Of a stretch of 60,000 bases of DNA, positions 1 through 25,600 are shown one piece after another (position 1 is the first letter of the stretch; each line of letters opens with the position of its first letter). Below the pieces are notes generated by a model. That model worked only from the letters and a program-made list of their open reading frames with translations, searched no databases and was not told the origin of the DNA. Source of the DNA: Owenia fusiformis (Eukaryota; Annelida; Polychaeta; Sabellida; Oweniidae). A program made the translations under genes and the position numbers. The DNA is taken from positions 29,765,375 through 29,825,374 of the forward strand of contig CAIIXF020000005.1 of NCBI GenBank assembly GCA_903813345.2, given 5' to 3'.

Positions 1-1511
1 TGTATTGATACTTCCCTTTGCCAGTTTGCCTATATGTTCAAAGGAGATGAGCGAACATTATTATAGATATGTAGATGATGTGCTGACTTGGGACTTAAAA
101 TAGAGCCACATAAAAATGGTGTTATACGATACATGTTCACTCGTTGGGAAGTTCATTTTAGTTGAACCAATCCATACGCTTATTTATCACAATGGGCTTT
201 ATGTTACCATAAATTTTGATGTTTAGCATACTACATCATCTTGTATTGCTATAAGTACCCCCAGATAATGCAAAATTGTGAAATTTTGCCACACTCCCAT
301 TTTTGTTTGTTGATTTATTCAGTTGTGTAAAAATTCCCTTGTTGTGATCAAATCTTCTGATGAATTGTAATGTCAATTGAAAGTAATTAAACTGACAATA
401 TAATTTATTATTTATTTATCTAGACACTAGTAACAATATCTAAAACATATATAGATTCATAAGAAGCATACAGTCCTTGGTCTAAAACTTTAACTTAAAA
501 TTGTTTGTCAATTTTGTCGAAACTAGGATTAAAGGCATGACCCAATTCAACATTATCTCAAAGTATGGTCATTATAGTTTTATCACTACTTGATACAAGT
601 ACGATGCTTGTTTGCACAAAGATCACTGAGTTCATTTAAATAGAAATAGAAGACATAGAAGTAGAACTCCGTGGGGAACTACATCCTTGACTTCGATCTG
701 ATGTGCATATTTTTCTTATTAAACATTGTATCCCAGCAAAAAATATTGCTAAAACTAAGCATGTTCTCATGAAATTTTTCTTTATCTTCCTTATGCCATT
801 GTAATTATAATATTAAAACTTCGTGAAAGAGAGAGGTAAATCGTAAATGAGGTAACTAAAATACTCTAGATGTCTTTTTCCTAAGATGTCGCACAAAGGT
901 TTCCATCATAGATTTCTTGACAACGCTTTCAATGTTTCATGACCTTCGCTTTCTTTTCGCTGTGTTAAATGTGGGATGATTCTTTTAAAGATCTGTTAAG
1001 CATAACAAGATCTGATTAATTGTTCCGATCCCACACATTTTCAGACACAGATATTTTGTCACGTAATTTTATAGGGCTCTCGGGATAGTCACATTTAGAA
1101 ACATCTTTATCCCGGAGTAGCACTTTGTTGCACTTGAGCCGCGGGATAGCCACTTTTTCAAACACATTGTCCCGTAATTCTGCTTTCAAAAACGCTGGGA
1201 TAAAATCATTTGTAACGTGACTTATCCCAGTGCTTGGTAAAAAAAATTGCTGCGGGATGAAGTGATTTCAGAACTTGACTTATGCCTGATCAAAGTATAT
1301 GCTATCAAGCCATGACATCTCTCTTTGATATTATAACGCCTAGATATTTATATTCATTGACTTAGCTTTCCCAAGTGCCACTTTTCATGTAATAAAGTCG
1401 TTTCCCAATTATCATTACATATGACTTTTTTCACTGAAGGTTGAAGACTAGTCTCCAGCATTCCATAACTGTGATGGAAATCTGGTCACCTGAAACTCAT
1501 TAGTTGACGAC
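1..1511. other. 5' flank of the ABCC gene, no gene seen
   Basis: I see no coding region on either strand. The stretch is AT-rich. About 1075-1290 holds several diverged, roughly 60-bp units in which CGGGATA-type and TATCCCG-type words face each other, giving small potential hairpins. The promoter and 5' UTR of the ABCC gene should lie in its last few hundred bases, but I cannot point to a TATA box or start site with confidence. Confidence 0.5.
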
Positions 1512-16081
<14,570 letters not shown>

Positions 16082-16630
16082 AACAGAATTTGATAGATGT
16101 CAGTAGCTACTAATGCTATGCTTGATGGAAGAAATCGCCGATGGTGTCCTAGCTATAGTATTAATATTCGTTGAAATAGCAAGTTAGGGTGTTTGGAACG
16201 AAACTAGTACTGTACAGACAAAGGGAACAATTTAGCTTTGAAAATACTTTCAAAATGTTATGTGTTGAAAACTACACCTCGCGGTATAGCTACTGTTGTA
16301 AAACAAGTACATGTAACTAATTAATATCCATTAACAGTTGCCACAACAATTAGCCAGAAAGTGCTAAATAATCCTCCAATGCTTTTAGCATTTATATTAT
16401 CTATATCTTTAGATTACGGGTTTCAGTGGTTGTAGGACGTCTGTTGCAAAGTGATCCCAAGATACATATTTATCTTTTTTGTCATAGAAACCTTAATTTT
16501 ACAGATTTTCCATGCAAAGCAGATTAGGTTTTGAACTGACAATACAATGAGAGAGAGAATTTTAAGCATTATGTATTTTTTCTATTCATCCACTTACTGC
16601 TTTTGTATATCTGTATGAAATGTATAAGAA

Positions 16631-16636
16631 AATAAA
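16631..16636 (+). terminator. Polyadenylation signal of the ABCC gene
   Basis: First AATAAA downstream of the stop codon, about 550 bases away, in an AT-rich context. Confidence 0.5.
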
Positions 16637-17148
16637 TAAGATTTATAAATGCCATCGAATATTATTCTCAGTACCCTATAGAGCAGAACACTGTAGAATG
16701 CATGGGTTAATGGTTTAAGGAAATTTACTTTGTTTGAAGTTCTACATTTCCTAAATATTTCACATTAACCTCTGTAACGAAAAAAAGGTACATGGTCATT
16801 TATCATTCATAACATTTTCAGCATTTTTGTATAACATTAATATACTCTATAGCTAGGAGGCATATGGTGTACATATTGTAAATAACTGGTGGAAATTTTA
16901 AGAAATTTTAAATTAGATGGAAATTTTAAAAAGTTAGCACATCTCGCAAGATTGAGCACTATGCTGAATATTTGATTTTTCATATTCATGTCGTCAATTT
17001 ATGGTAAAAAGTCACACTCTCGATTTTGGGAGTTGTTCCTTTCGATCCTCTCTAACCTTTTATACCATATTTATGAATGGTAAAGATATCATGAATGGTA
17101 AAGGACAATGCAACTTTTTTATTTACAGAGGGAACTGTTTATTGAAAG

Positions 17149-17333
17149 CTTGCCCGTAGCCAGCTTTTACCAGGAGGGGGAGCTTTTTTCCAGGGGGAAG
17201 CTTTTTCACAATTTTGGCTAAAAATCATGCGAAAAATTCTCAGAATGTTGAAAAACTGCATGATTTTGAAAGAATTTCTGGCCAGGGGGAGCTTGCGCTC
17301 CCCAGCTCCCCCTCAGGCTACGGGCCTGGAAAG
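17149..17333. mobile_element. MITE with CCCGTAGCC ends
   Basis: The left end GCCCGTAGCCAG and the right end GGCTACGGGCC are inverted copies, with runs of G-rich sequence inside each. GAAAG lies just outside both ends. A second copy of the same element, in the opposite orientation, is at 53800-54011; the shared interior includes a segment of the type GAAAAACTGCATGA. Confidence 0.6.
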
Positions 17334-18304
17334 TTTTATCGAAAGTAAGATTCATGAATTATGATTCAACAAACTACCCACCTGGGACCACTGGCTGCCA
17401 AACTAATAGATAGGAGGGTGCGTACATTGAAGTAAACAATTACATTCTTTTATATAAATCAATTTAACAAAATACTAAAAATGGAATTAAACAGGGATGG
17501 GAAGGTACCTTTCAATTTATTTCTATAAGATCACTTTAAACCACAATCAATCATTCGGTAGAAAAAAAGGTGTCAGGTTAGAATTTTCTCATAATTTGTT
17601 CATGTTAAAAAGAGGGACAAGGTAGGTCTCTAATAGTAGTATACTACAGTATGATCAGCAGCTCACCTTTTAATTAGGTTCCGGAGCTGTATGATCGTGA
17701 TCATAATTATAAGAGACCTAATCGCAAAGAAGGGCACCCCAGTGAAATCTATCAAGATCATTTTCACTTTGTATAGACAAGAACGGAGTACATAAAATAT
17801 TTATGTATCAGGTTCAAAGTAATTGGTAAACCTCGGGGACTATAAGATGAATGACAAAACAAAGCTGATAAGGCGATATAATACTTTAATTGCAAATGTG
17901 TTACCTATTCAGCGAGTATTATTGAACAATAATTATAGATAAACGTTCCTCTTATCGCTTTAACTTGGTTAATCCCTATCCTTAATTCCTATAATTATTT
18001 CAGATTAAAAGAAGGGGATCCACAACAAGACTTTAGTAGCATAAAACGTTATTATTCGTAATTATATCGGTGGAGGTAAGAGCTCTACTTTTTATTATTT
18101 TTCGGAAAATGCATGTACAAGTACATTATGATTCATTCAATTTGCTGTTTTAAGAATTTAAGTAATGGAGAGATTTCGCTCAAAAGTGATAGCATAGATT
18201 ATGCTTACGTAAATTGAAATTTTGCGTTTCGCAAAAATAAGTACTTTTTTATATGTATAGATTTGTATGTTTTGTCGATCAATTCTTATATTTTTTTCAG
18301 TGAT

Positions 18305-18347
18305 CGAATCAGAGACATATAAAACATGTCTTATATGTCTCTGATCG
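18305..18347. promoter_or_regulatory. Short perfect hairpin upstream of the GPCR
   Basis: ATCAGAGACATATAA and TTATATGTCTCTGAT are separated by an 8-base loop. The position, about 400 bp before the GPCR ATG, allows a role in transcription or in the RNA, but nothing in the sequence proves it. Confidence 0.35.
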
Positions 18348-18667
18348 AATGAATAGTTTTCTTCTCAAAATTTCTTGCTTACAATGTGGCCTGAATAGAA
18401 CTTCTTGCCAAGTAAGACTATGATTCCCATGAATCCATGAATCATATGAAAAATGTGAAACAAAATGGCCGTCTGTGCAGAATTAGCTATAATTGTTGAT
18501 GTTAATTTCGCGTTCATATCTTCTTATTTCTAGATTGTGGATGGTGTATACATTGTACATGTTTCAAAGTTGTAAATTCTCAAAACTTAATTGCAGTTAA
18601 CAATTAATTAAAGCTCTGATATAGAGATATAATAATATAATAACACTAATTGTATTTTTTTTATTGC

Positions 18668-18736
18668 AGCAGAGGAAGGGATTGGTTTATAATTTACAAA
18701 CCATATCATCTCAATCAGAGAAGTTCGTGATTTAAG
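18668..18736 (+). other. Splice acceptor and 5' UTR of the GPCR
   Basis: A T-rich tract ending TTATTGCAG precedes 18670, so the coding exon probably starts there with 67 bases of 5' UTR. The upstream non-coding exon was not identified. Confidence 0.5.
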
Positions 18737-21121
18737 ATGTGCTCTATAGGATTCATACTAGGATGTATCCTAGGATTCACAAGTATACTGGAAATGAATT
18801 GCCAAATTCTGAATGTAACAGAGATCAGCTCTGAAGTAAAACAAAACGTCTCCAATCTGACAGATGCCGAACAGTCAATGTCGAAACAAGTATTTCCTTC
18901 GACTGCAAATATGATCCCCATTGTGCTGTCAACCCAGAATGCATTGGAAAAACTCGGGGATTTAATTCAAGACGTTAATGATAACTCTGATGGTACTGAT
19001 GCAATAAACTGCCAAGATGACACCAAAGGAGCATGTGACACAGATACGACGCATCAAACGCCAATAAAACAGCCTTTGAATTTCCCTTTACTAAAATGCA
19101 ATCTCATAGCAAAGCACCAAAAGGCATTTTCAAGCTCGAGCAGAGGAAAGCCCCAGAGATTTACACATTCGCACCCTCGGCCTTCACTGCGTTCCAATAT
19201 GGGCCGAGTGAACAAAGATGAGCAAATTGTAGAAACAGTGCAATTTTATGATCTTAATTGTACTTCCAGGCAGAATTTTATGATGAATCAGTATCCGAAT
19301 GTTTTACATTTCTTATTTGATGATCAATTTGTTTGTCAGAAGATGCCGAAGGGCGACATTCAAACATGTAAGTCTCAAAGCACAGAATCGTCAATGAATT
19401 TAGTTCCTTTGGCTTGGCCGTTTCCATTTTCACATCAGAACTGTGAACAGGTTGATGAGATTACATTGAAATGCTTCGTAAACACTTCCGACAGCAACCA
19501 CATTGATGACACTGATTCAGAGCATATCACCATACATTGGCCTTTTCCATTCTCCTTTCGAATGTGCATTGAGGTAGAGGTAAACAGCATGGGATTATAT
19601 TTCATTAGCAACAACAATACCTCAACGGTCCCAGAAGATTTAATGGCTTGGCCTTATCAGATGGGTACCTATAGTTGGCCATTTTCAACTTTACCACGTG
19701 CATGCATTTTGAAACGAAAACGTAAGCAATCAGACCTGCATTGCTATGTGAGTGTGAGTGTCACAAAGAATACCAGTAAAGATCATATCCATGTTAATGA
19801 CAATAAAGTTAGCGACTTTGGTTTAGAACTAATAAAACTGGACAGGCCAGCATTCCAGAAAAATACTGCTTGTCAGCTGTTGAATAACAGTAGGACTTTA
19901 TATTGTTTCATGTACAAGAAAAATGACATTATTACATGGCCAATGACTTTCCCATTTCTACCAAAATCTTGCTTACTGAAACAGGTGTGGCGTGGTAAGC
20001 ATCACGAGTTTAGGATAGAATGTGTCGATCACAATTTAAGGAATAGCAGTGATTTAGGTTTCTGTGGGTCTGTGGCTATATATTGGAATTTTCCATTCCT
20101 GCCTTCGATTTGTATGTTAGACAATTTCCCAAATGTTTATGATTGCCCAGGCTTTGAATATATGACAAAGTCAATGCAATTTATAATAGAATTTTGGATA
20201 AGTATGTTGGTGAGCGTCTTTGGTTTCTTCGGAAGTATACTTTCATTTGTAGTGTTTTCATTAAGGAAAAGAAACTCAAGTATGATATTCCTTAAATGTT
20301 TGGCAATTAGTGATGGATTATTTTGTGCCTCTTACTTAATCTTTGACCTGTATAATCGAGCTTATTACGATAGCAACTGGATTAAAGAACGCCACATTGA
20401 ATCAGCTGAAGCGATACCAAGAAAAGAGCCAATATGGTTAACTACAACAGGAATGTTCCTTAATATGTCCATTTGGTTGGTTGTCATGGTAACTATAGAC
20501 AGGTATATCTTGGTATGCAAGCCTCTCAAAGCCAAGACATTATGTACTGCACGAAATGCTAATATCGCCATTGTAACTCTCTTGGTCATAATTATTGCAT
20601 TTAACTTTCCAGTTTTCCTTTCTCATGAGGTGTCAAATGACGGGAAGTGCATTCTTGATGTGTCTTGGAAGACAACCCAATTCGGGCTCACTAAGCCTTT
20701 ACAGCAGGGATATTCTGGCATAATAAGGCCTCTGTTTCGGTCCATCATTCCTGCGACGATTGTACTTGTCACGACTATAAGGCTGGTAGTGGCTCTCAGA
20801 CGTGCTTCTAAGCACCGAATACAACTGGGTTCATCGAATTCACCAGCAACCGCTGAACGCACAGACAAATTAACAAAGCTTTTAATTGTCATTGCAACAC
20901 TTTTCATCATTTTGGTTCTTCCACGTGTAATTACAGATATCCTTAAATCAACATTCATAAGGTTCAGAATCGACAAATATTTTTTTGATACTGCTCTTCT
21001 CTTCTCCGAGCTCGCCTTACAGGTTAATGCTTCTCTTAACTTTGTGGTATATACTCTCGTTAACCAGGAGTTCCGTAATAGTCTTTATAGATTGATGAGC
21101 TGTAAATGTGGTAAGAAGTAA
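18737..21121 (+). CDS. Class A GPCR with WPFPF-repeat ectodomain, single coding exon
   Basis: A 794-aa seven-helix receptor encoded without introns, probably an orphan peptide-type receptor at the plasma membrane. Residues 1-18 look like a signal peptide or hydrophobic leader. Residues about 20-478 form a Cys-rich, N-glycosylated (NVT, NVS, NLT, NCT, NNTS, NNSR and others) ectodomain with repeats of the type WPFPF-x(4-5)-C-x(9-16)-C near residues 227, 267, 313, 400 and 449, plus weaker copies. TM1 begins near 480. Class A marks: LAISD in TM2, IDRY (588-590) after TM3, LP in TM6 (without the usual Trp), NFVVY in TM7 in place of NPxxY, and a short tail CKCGKK that could be palmitoylated. Position 3.25 is Glu, not the usual Cys. 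The helices recall FMRFamide-type receptors, but I cannot name the ligand. A splice acceptor at 18668 suggests a 5' UTR intron. Confidence 0.9.
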   Translation: MCSIGFILGCILGFTSILEMNCQILNVTEISSEVKQNVSNLTDAEQSMSKQVFPSTANMIPIVLSTQNALEKLGDLIQDVNDNSDGTDAINCQDDTKGACDTDTTHQTPIKQPLNFPLLKCNLIAKHQKAFSSSSRGKPQRFTHSHPRPSLRSNMGRVNKDEQIVETVQFYDLNCTSRQNFMMNQYPNVLHFLFDDQFVCQKMPKGDIQTCKSQSTESSMNLVPLAWPFPFSHQNCEQVDEITLKCFVNTSDSNHIDDTDSEHITIHWPFPFSFRMCIEVEVNSMGLYFISNNNTSTVPEDLMAWPYQMGTYSWPFSTLPRACILKRKRKQSDLHCYVSVSVTKNTSKDHIHVNDNKVSDFGLELIKLDRPAFQKNTACQLLNNSRTLYCFMYKKNDIITWPMTFPFLPKSCLLKQVWRGKHHEFRIECVDHNLRNSSDLGFCGSVAIYWNFPFLPSICMLDNFPNVYDCPGFEYMTKSMQFIIEFWISMLVSVFGFFGSILSFVVFSLRKRNSSMIFLKCLAISDGLFCASYLIFDLYNRAYYDSNWIKERHIESAEAIPRKEPIWLTTTGMFLNMSIWLVVMVTIDRYILVCKPLKAKTLCTARNANIAIVTLLVIIIAFNFPVFLSHEVSNDGKCILDVSWKTTQFGLTKPLQQGYSGIIRPLFRSIIPATIVLVTTIRLVVALRRASKHRIQLGSSNSPATAERTDKLTKLLIVIATLFIILVLPRVITDILKSTFIRFRIDKYFFDTALLFSELALQVNASLNFVVYTLVNQEFRNSLYRLMSCKCGKK

Positions 21122-22459
21122 TTTGATGTAAACCAATATGATATTCCTCAGTCGACTTTGAATCATTTTATGATATTTACAAGTCTGGCCTGGTAGTGCT
21201 GTATTTCAATTAAGCGCACCAAGTTGAATAAGTATGTATGGAAATAATATTACCAAATCATATTTAAACCAGATTTGAAGAATTTCGGGAAGAATTTGTA
21301 CCTTGTTGAGAAATTAGCCATACAAGATGCACTTTTGGACACTGTTTTGCATGAATTATTTGTTTGTTTTATTTTTATGTACATGTAGTTTATTGGATCC
21401 AGACCAAAACACGACGGAAGATTCTGAATAAACACGTCATTTTTATTTCTCCGAATCCTTACTATTTATTTACATTTCGTGGCTACACTCCCCTTTATAT
21501 AGTTTGTAAATGACTTAAAAAAATTTACAAGATATATTTCAATGAAACTTTGTGATAGTGAAACGTAAAACATCACCGTATGCGAAAAGATTAATCCATT
21601 CCGCTTGGTTACGGTATGGACCTCTACTCTCGAGACCCTTCGGAGACAGGAGGCCAGGCTGAGGGCCATGGTTTTTATTTCAGTTATGGACGATAAACGG
21701 ACAAGAACTGACGATGTCGAACCAGTTGGTTTTTTCTGGAAGTTATTATTGATATCATACAGGTTGCCTATAATCTAGTGCACTGATGCAAGACAAATCC
21801 ATTATTATATTTTCAACATTAGAAAGATGCATACTTAAAAGTGAAACGGATAAAAGGTGAATTGAAAAAAATCTGCATACGGTTTGTTTTCGATTATTCG
21901 GCAAAGAATTATATTTTTCCCGCACTGAAAAGAAAAAGTTTATCAAATATGTAAAGCCCATTAAAATCTTCGAAATGATTGATAGAAATGGTCCCATTTG
22001 GTAATGTTCGAAAATCAGAAGCCTGTTAAACGTGTTTATTCTTATCAACCGTACGTATTTGATGAGTGGTGTAGTAAGATTTTCACAGACTCATAACACA
22101 TGGTTTAATAAGAGTCATTTAAGAACCTTCAATAATTAATTGTCCCCAGTGCACACCAAAAAAGCCTGCACCACTGGTAAAGAGGGGCGGTGTTAATGCG
22201 GTACCTTGGCAGTCGTCTCGGTGCATTTTGCATTTCAACATAAATGGACTTCCTAGGGGGTACATCAGTCGGGCCGGCCAACCAGTGTGTCCCGGCCGTT
22301 TATGAGTTGAAAGCAAATCAATGAAATCATAGATCTATTTTAAAATGTTAAGGTTTAAATTATATTCTATTCAAATTCTATCACTGTTAAAAAATACATT
22401 ATCTGCCTTAAATGGGCTTATTAGCCTTTTGCAGATTATTGATATTTGATAAGGAACAC
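21122..22459. other. GPCR 3' UTR and intergenic DNA
   Basis: No gene is seen after the GPCR. Short GC-richer patches at 22140-22320 include GGCCGGCC and CCCGGCCG words but no clear element. Confidence 0.4.
21427..21432 (+). terminator. Polyadenylation signal of the GPCR gene
   Basis: AATAAA about 305 bases after the stop codon, the first such hexamer on this strand in the 3' flank. Confidence 0.5.
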
Positions 22460-22640
22460 ATGAATTTTATAGGGGAAGTAACGCGCTGTACGAAATGAAA
22501 AGTTAACCTTTCGTGATCGGCCAATCAGCTTGCATTTAACATCTGGTTTAGGTTTGCCATGAGAAAAAATGCCAGGATGTTGCTAAATAAAGAAACAAAA
22601 AGTGTAGTTGTTTATTCATGTAAGTATAACTTCACATCAG
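22460..22640 (+). promoter_or_regulatory. Gene A promoter and probable non-coding first exon
   Basis: This block is paralogous to 36955-37135 in front of gene B: both share ACGC(G/A)CTGTACGAAATG, GCCAATCA, CATTTAACATC-type and CCAGGATGTTGC words, and both end at a consensus donor GTAAGT (22618 here). The shared CCAAT box (GCCAATCA) sits about 100 bp before the donor. A short ORF from ATG 22559 is not preserved in the gene B copy, so the exon is more likely 5' UTR than coding. Confidence 0.5.
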
Positions 22641-25600
22641 TTGCAATGATATTCAATCTAGAAATACACACCATAGAGAAATTATTAAATTTTCGCCGAC
22701 CAAAAGGACGCGAATACAACCTAAGACATTACAACATACAATGAATGAGAGATTCATACTCAGCCTGCTAAGCTAGGCTAGCCTAGATAACAGCTACATT
22801 TACTCAATTACATACTATATAATGCATTTGGTGTTCATGAGCAACCCATTTAGATTATGTTATTTGTTTTTATTTGTATGTTCCTCATATGGTTTATCCC
22901 AGGGGTTTATCGGATGACTGTTAGATGCAGGCCTGTCAACTTGGGAACACCTGAGTGACTTACAAATGTTGACACGCAAAAAACTGGCATGTCTTTTAAT
23001 TTTCAAGCAAATGCGTGACAAATACGCAAATTGCGGGACAGTTGGAGGATCTGATGTTAATAAGGAAAATATACTAAACAATACATTTAGACAAACAGAG
23101 TATCTTATGCATTTCTAGGAGTTAGGTATAGGCTAGTAGAGTGAATTATTCCCAGTGTTCCTCTTATACGAAATTCCCACTTTGATGAATCTGATTATTT
23201 AATCCCTGTGTCACATTTGCTCCGATTCATTGGCCGGTGCATGGCCGATTGAGCATTCTGGTCAAACTGTATACTTTGAACTAAATACTCAATCGGCCGG
23301 CCGCAGGCAGATGAATCGGAACAAATGCGACCCAGGCATGGGAAACTTTGCCTGACATCGTTGTTACGCTACTATAACTGAAACACACTATCTTGCTATG
23401 ATTGGGCGAGCAATATTTGTGATGGAATTGTCATATTTGAAATATTTAAAACTCCGTTGGAGAAGAAGAGACTCTGAGTTATCAGTTATCAATAGACCAT
23501 TAAGCCATTACCAAGAACAGCTATTTGTTTACCACTCTTTTAAATTGCCTCTGATGTTTGAATTCAGCTCATTTGAATCAATGATTACCAGAGGCACATA
23601 CTTGTGCATGCAGCATCGATGAATTGCAGACGTTGCAATAGAGATCTGAGCTATGTATCGAAAGGGCAACGCCGGCCGGCCCAGGAAGGAGGCTTCAACT
23701 GCTTGAGATGTGTCAATAGGATAAACTATCTTGCAAAAGTGAGTATCTTATATTCTCAGTCCTTAAGGTCTGTCAATTGGAGACATTTTTGAAAAATGCC
23801 ATACCTGACATTTTATTTCCTTGTACAGAATTAATTGTGAATATGTGTGTATATGTACATACTGTTTGTAGAATTTAGAGTGAAATGAATAAGAAATTAA
23901 CAAAGTAATCTCTGTTAACCAACTAGGCTTACCAGAAGATAACATGAATATTTGTTTGCTCACACAGTGCGCATATGGGATTGACTAGGCGTCCCTCCAT
24001 TCATTAGTTGATTAATCTGTCCGCACAAATTAAAACTGCTATTCGTGCTAGGTTATCCACATTCATTTTATGCATATTCATAGTGGCTGTTTGACCTACA
24101 TTTTCCAAGCTTGCCAAGTTTCCGAGAAATTGCCGTTTTTAACATAAAAAAATCAAATTTTCTATCAGACACTTTGTTAAAATAGAACTTTCAAATACAT
24201 GTACATTAAGTAGTTGCTGTATGTGCGACACCTGGACACATGTCCTCTGAAGATTATAAAGCTCTTGGAATTACATTTTTCGGTGTTTTGACAAAAAGAG
24301 TAATTACATTTTCAGAAGATTTTCTCATGTATGAAGTCAAGGGCAGGTTTTTTGTGATGGAAAAATTGTTTTAAAGTAATAGTAATCGGTAGCTCTAGTA
24401 ACTGAGTAACTAACTCAACAATTTAGTACCTACCTAAGTATAAGTCTGAGTAACTTAACGACTTAGTAACTTAATAACTCATGTAATTTAAAAATTACTT
24501 TTCTTGACAAAGTCGATCCTTTCAAAATATAGTGATATTACAATTCACTGTGTGAGCACAGGGCCGTGGGTCCTTTATTATTACAATTCTTTGAATTGTC
24601 CTGATGTTTGAATTCAGCTCATTTGAACCAACGATTACCTAAGGCAAATACAAGTGCAGTGTACATGCAGCTAAAATGAATTGCAGACAGTGCAATAAAA
24701 GTATTAAAAAGCTAGCGAAAAGTCAGCGACGATCGGCCAAGGAAGGAGGCTACAACTGTATTAAATGTGCCTATAAGATAATGTATCTTACAAGTGTAAG
24801 TGTAGTTCCCATTATTATTAACTGATGCACTTCCCATGTTATTTTCTTAATAAAGTATGAAGATATATGTGTACATGTAGTTATTTTTCTAAGCATCTTG
24901 TTGCATGTATAGATGAATTAGAATAGAATAGTAGGTAATCCCATGTTGTTGTTACTTTGAGTTAGTACTAAACTGTTACCTGTTAGTTGTAGGTTTACCA
25001 GAAAATAACATGGTCAGGGTATAGGCTCTTTTTCAAAAATGTTTCTATAAATATGTAAGAAGTGCCAACGGGAAAAGACTAACAATTGTTACAAAATTCA
25101 GCAAGATAGTAAACACATCTAAGAGTATATAAGTCATAAGGAAACAAACCCCAACTATTCAAAACAAGTGTCTAACATGAAGAGAAGCAATGTATAACAC
25201 TCCCTCACTCCTTTGCCGCACCATTCAGATACCATTATCCCTATCAAAACCCAAATGGACATTTTAATCATATTAAAGTCATTATACAATACAATACTAA
25301 AGTCATCACGATACACGTTGAAGAATAAATGTAAATTATTACCACCTTGCCGGGCCAGTTCTAGGGGTTTTAGTGCTAGTTTAGAAGGCGTTCATTTTAC
25401 TATATCGACCTGAGAAATGTGTGACGTCATAGTGGTGGTCCATATGGACAGGTCTAGAATATATTCTGGACCGGCAATTTTCCCCGGGAAATTAGATATC
25501 GTTCAATGCGTAAGATTTTCTTGCTGTTTCAGTCCTGGTCGTTAACGGTGGTAATAATACTAATAACGTCATTTCTGCGAGCAATAAAGTGAAATATTGG

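Larger units (their letters stand above)
16082..18669. other. ABCC 3' UTR and intergenic DNA
   Basis: The ABCC 3' UTR probably ends after AATAAA at 16631. The rest shows no gene on either strand. It contains a delimited MITE at 17149-17333 and a strong short hairpin at 18305-18347. The splice acceptor at 18668-18669 suggests that a non-coding 5' exon of the GPCR gene lies somewhere in the second half. Confidence 0.55.

Noticed and set aside
22559-22744. Coding first exon of gene A from ATG 22559
   Set aside because: The paralogous block at 37070 has a broken frame, so the shared sequence is more likely 5' UTR.
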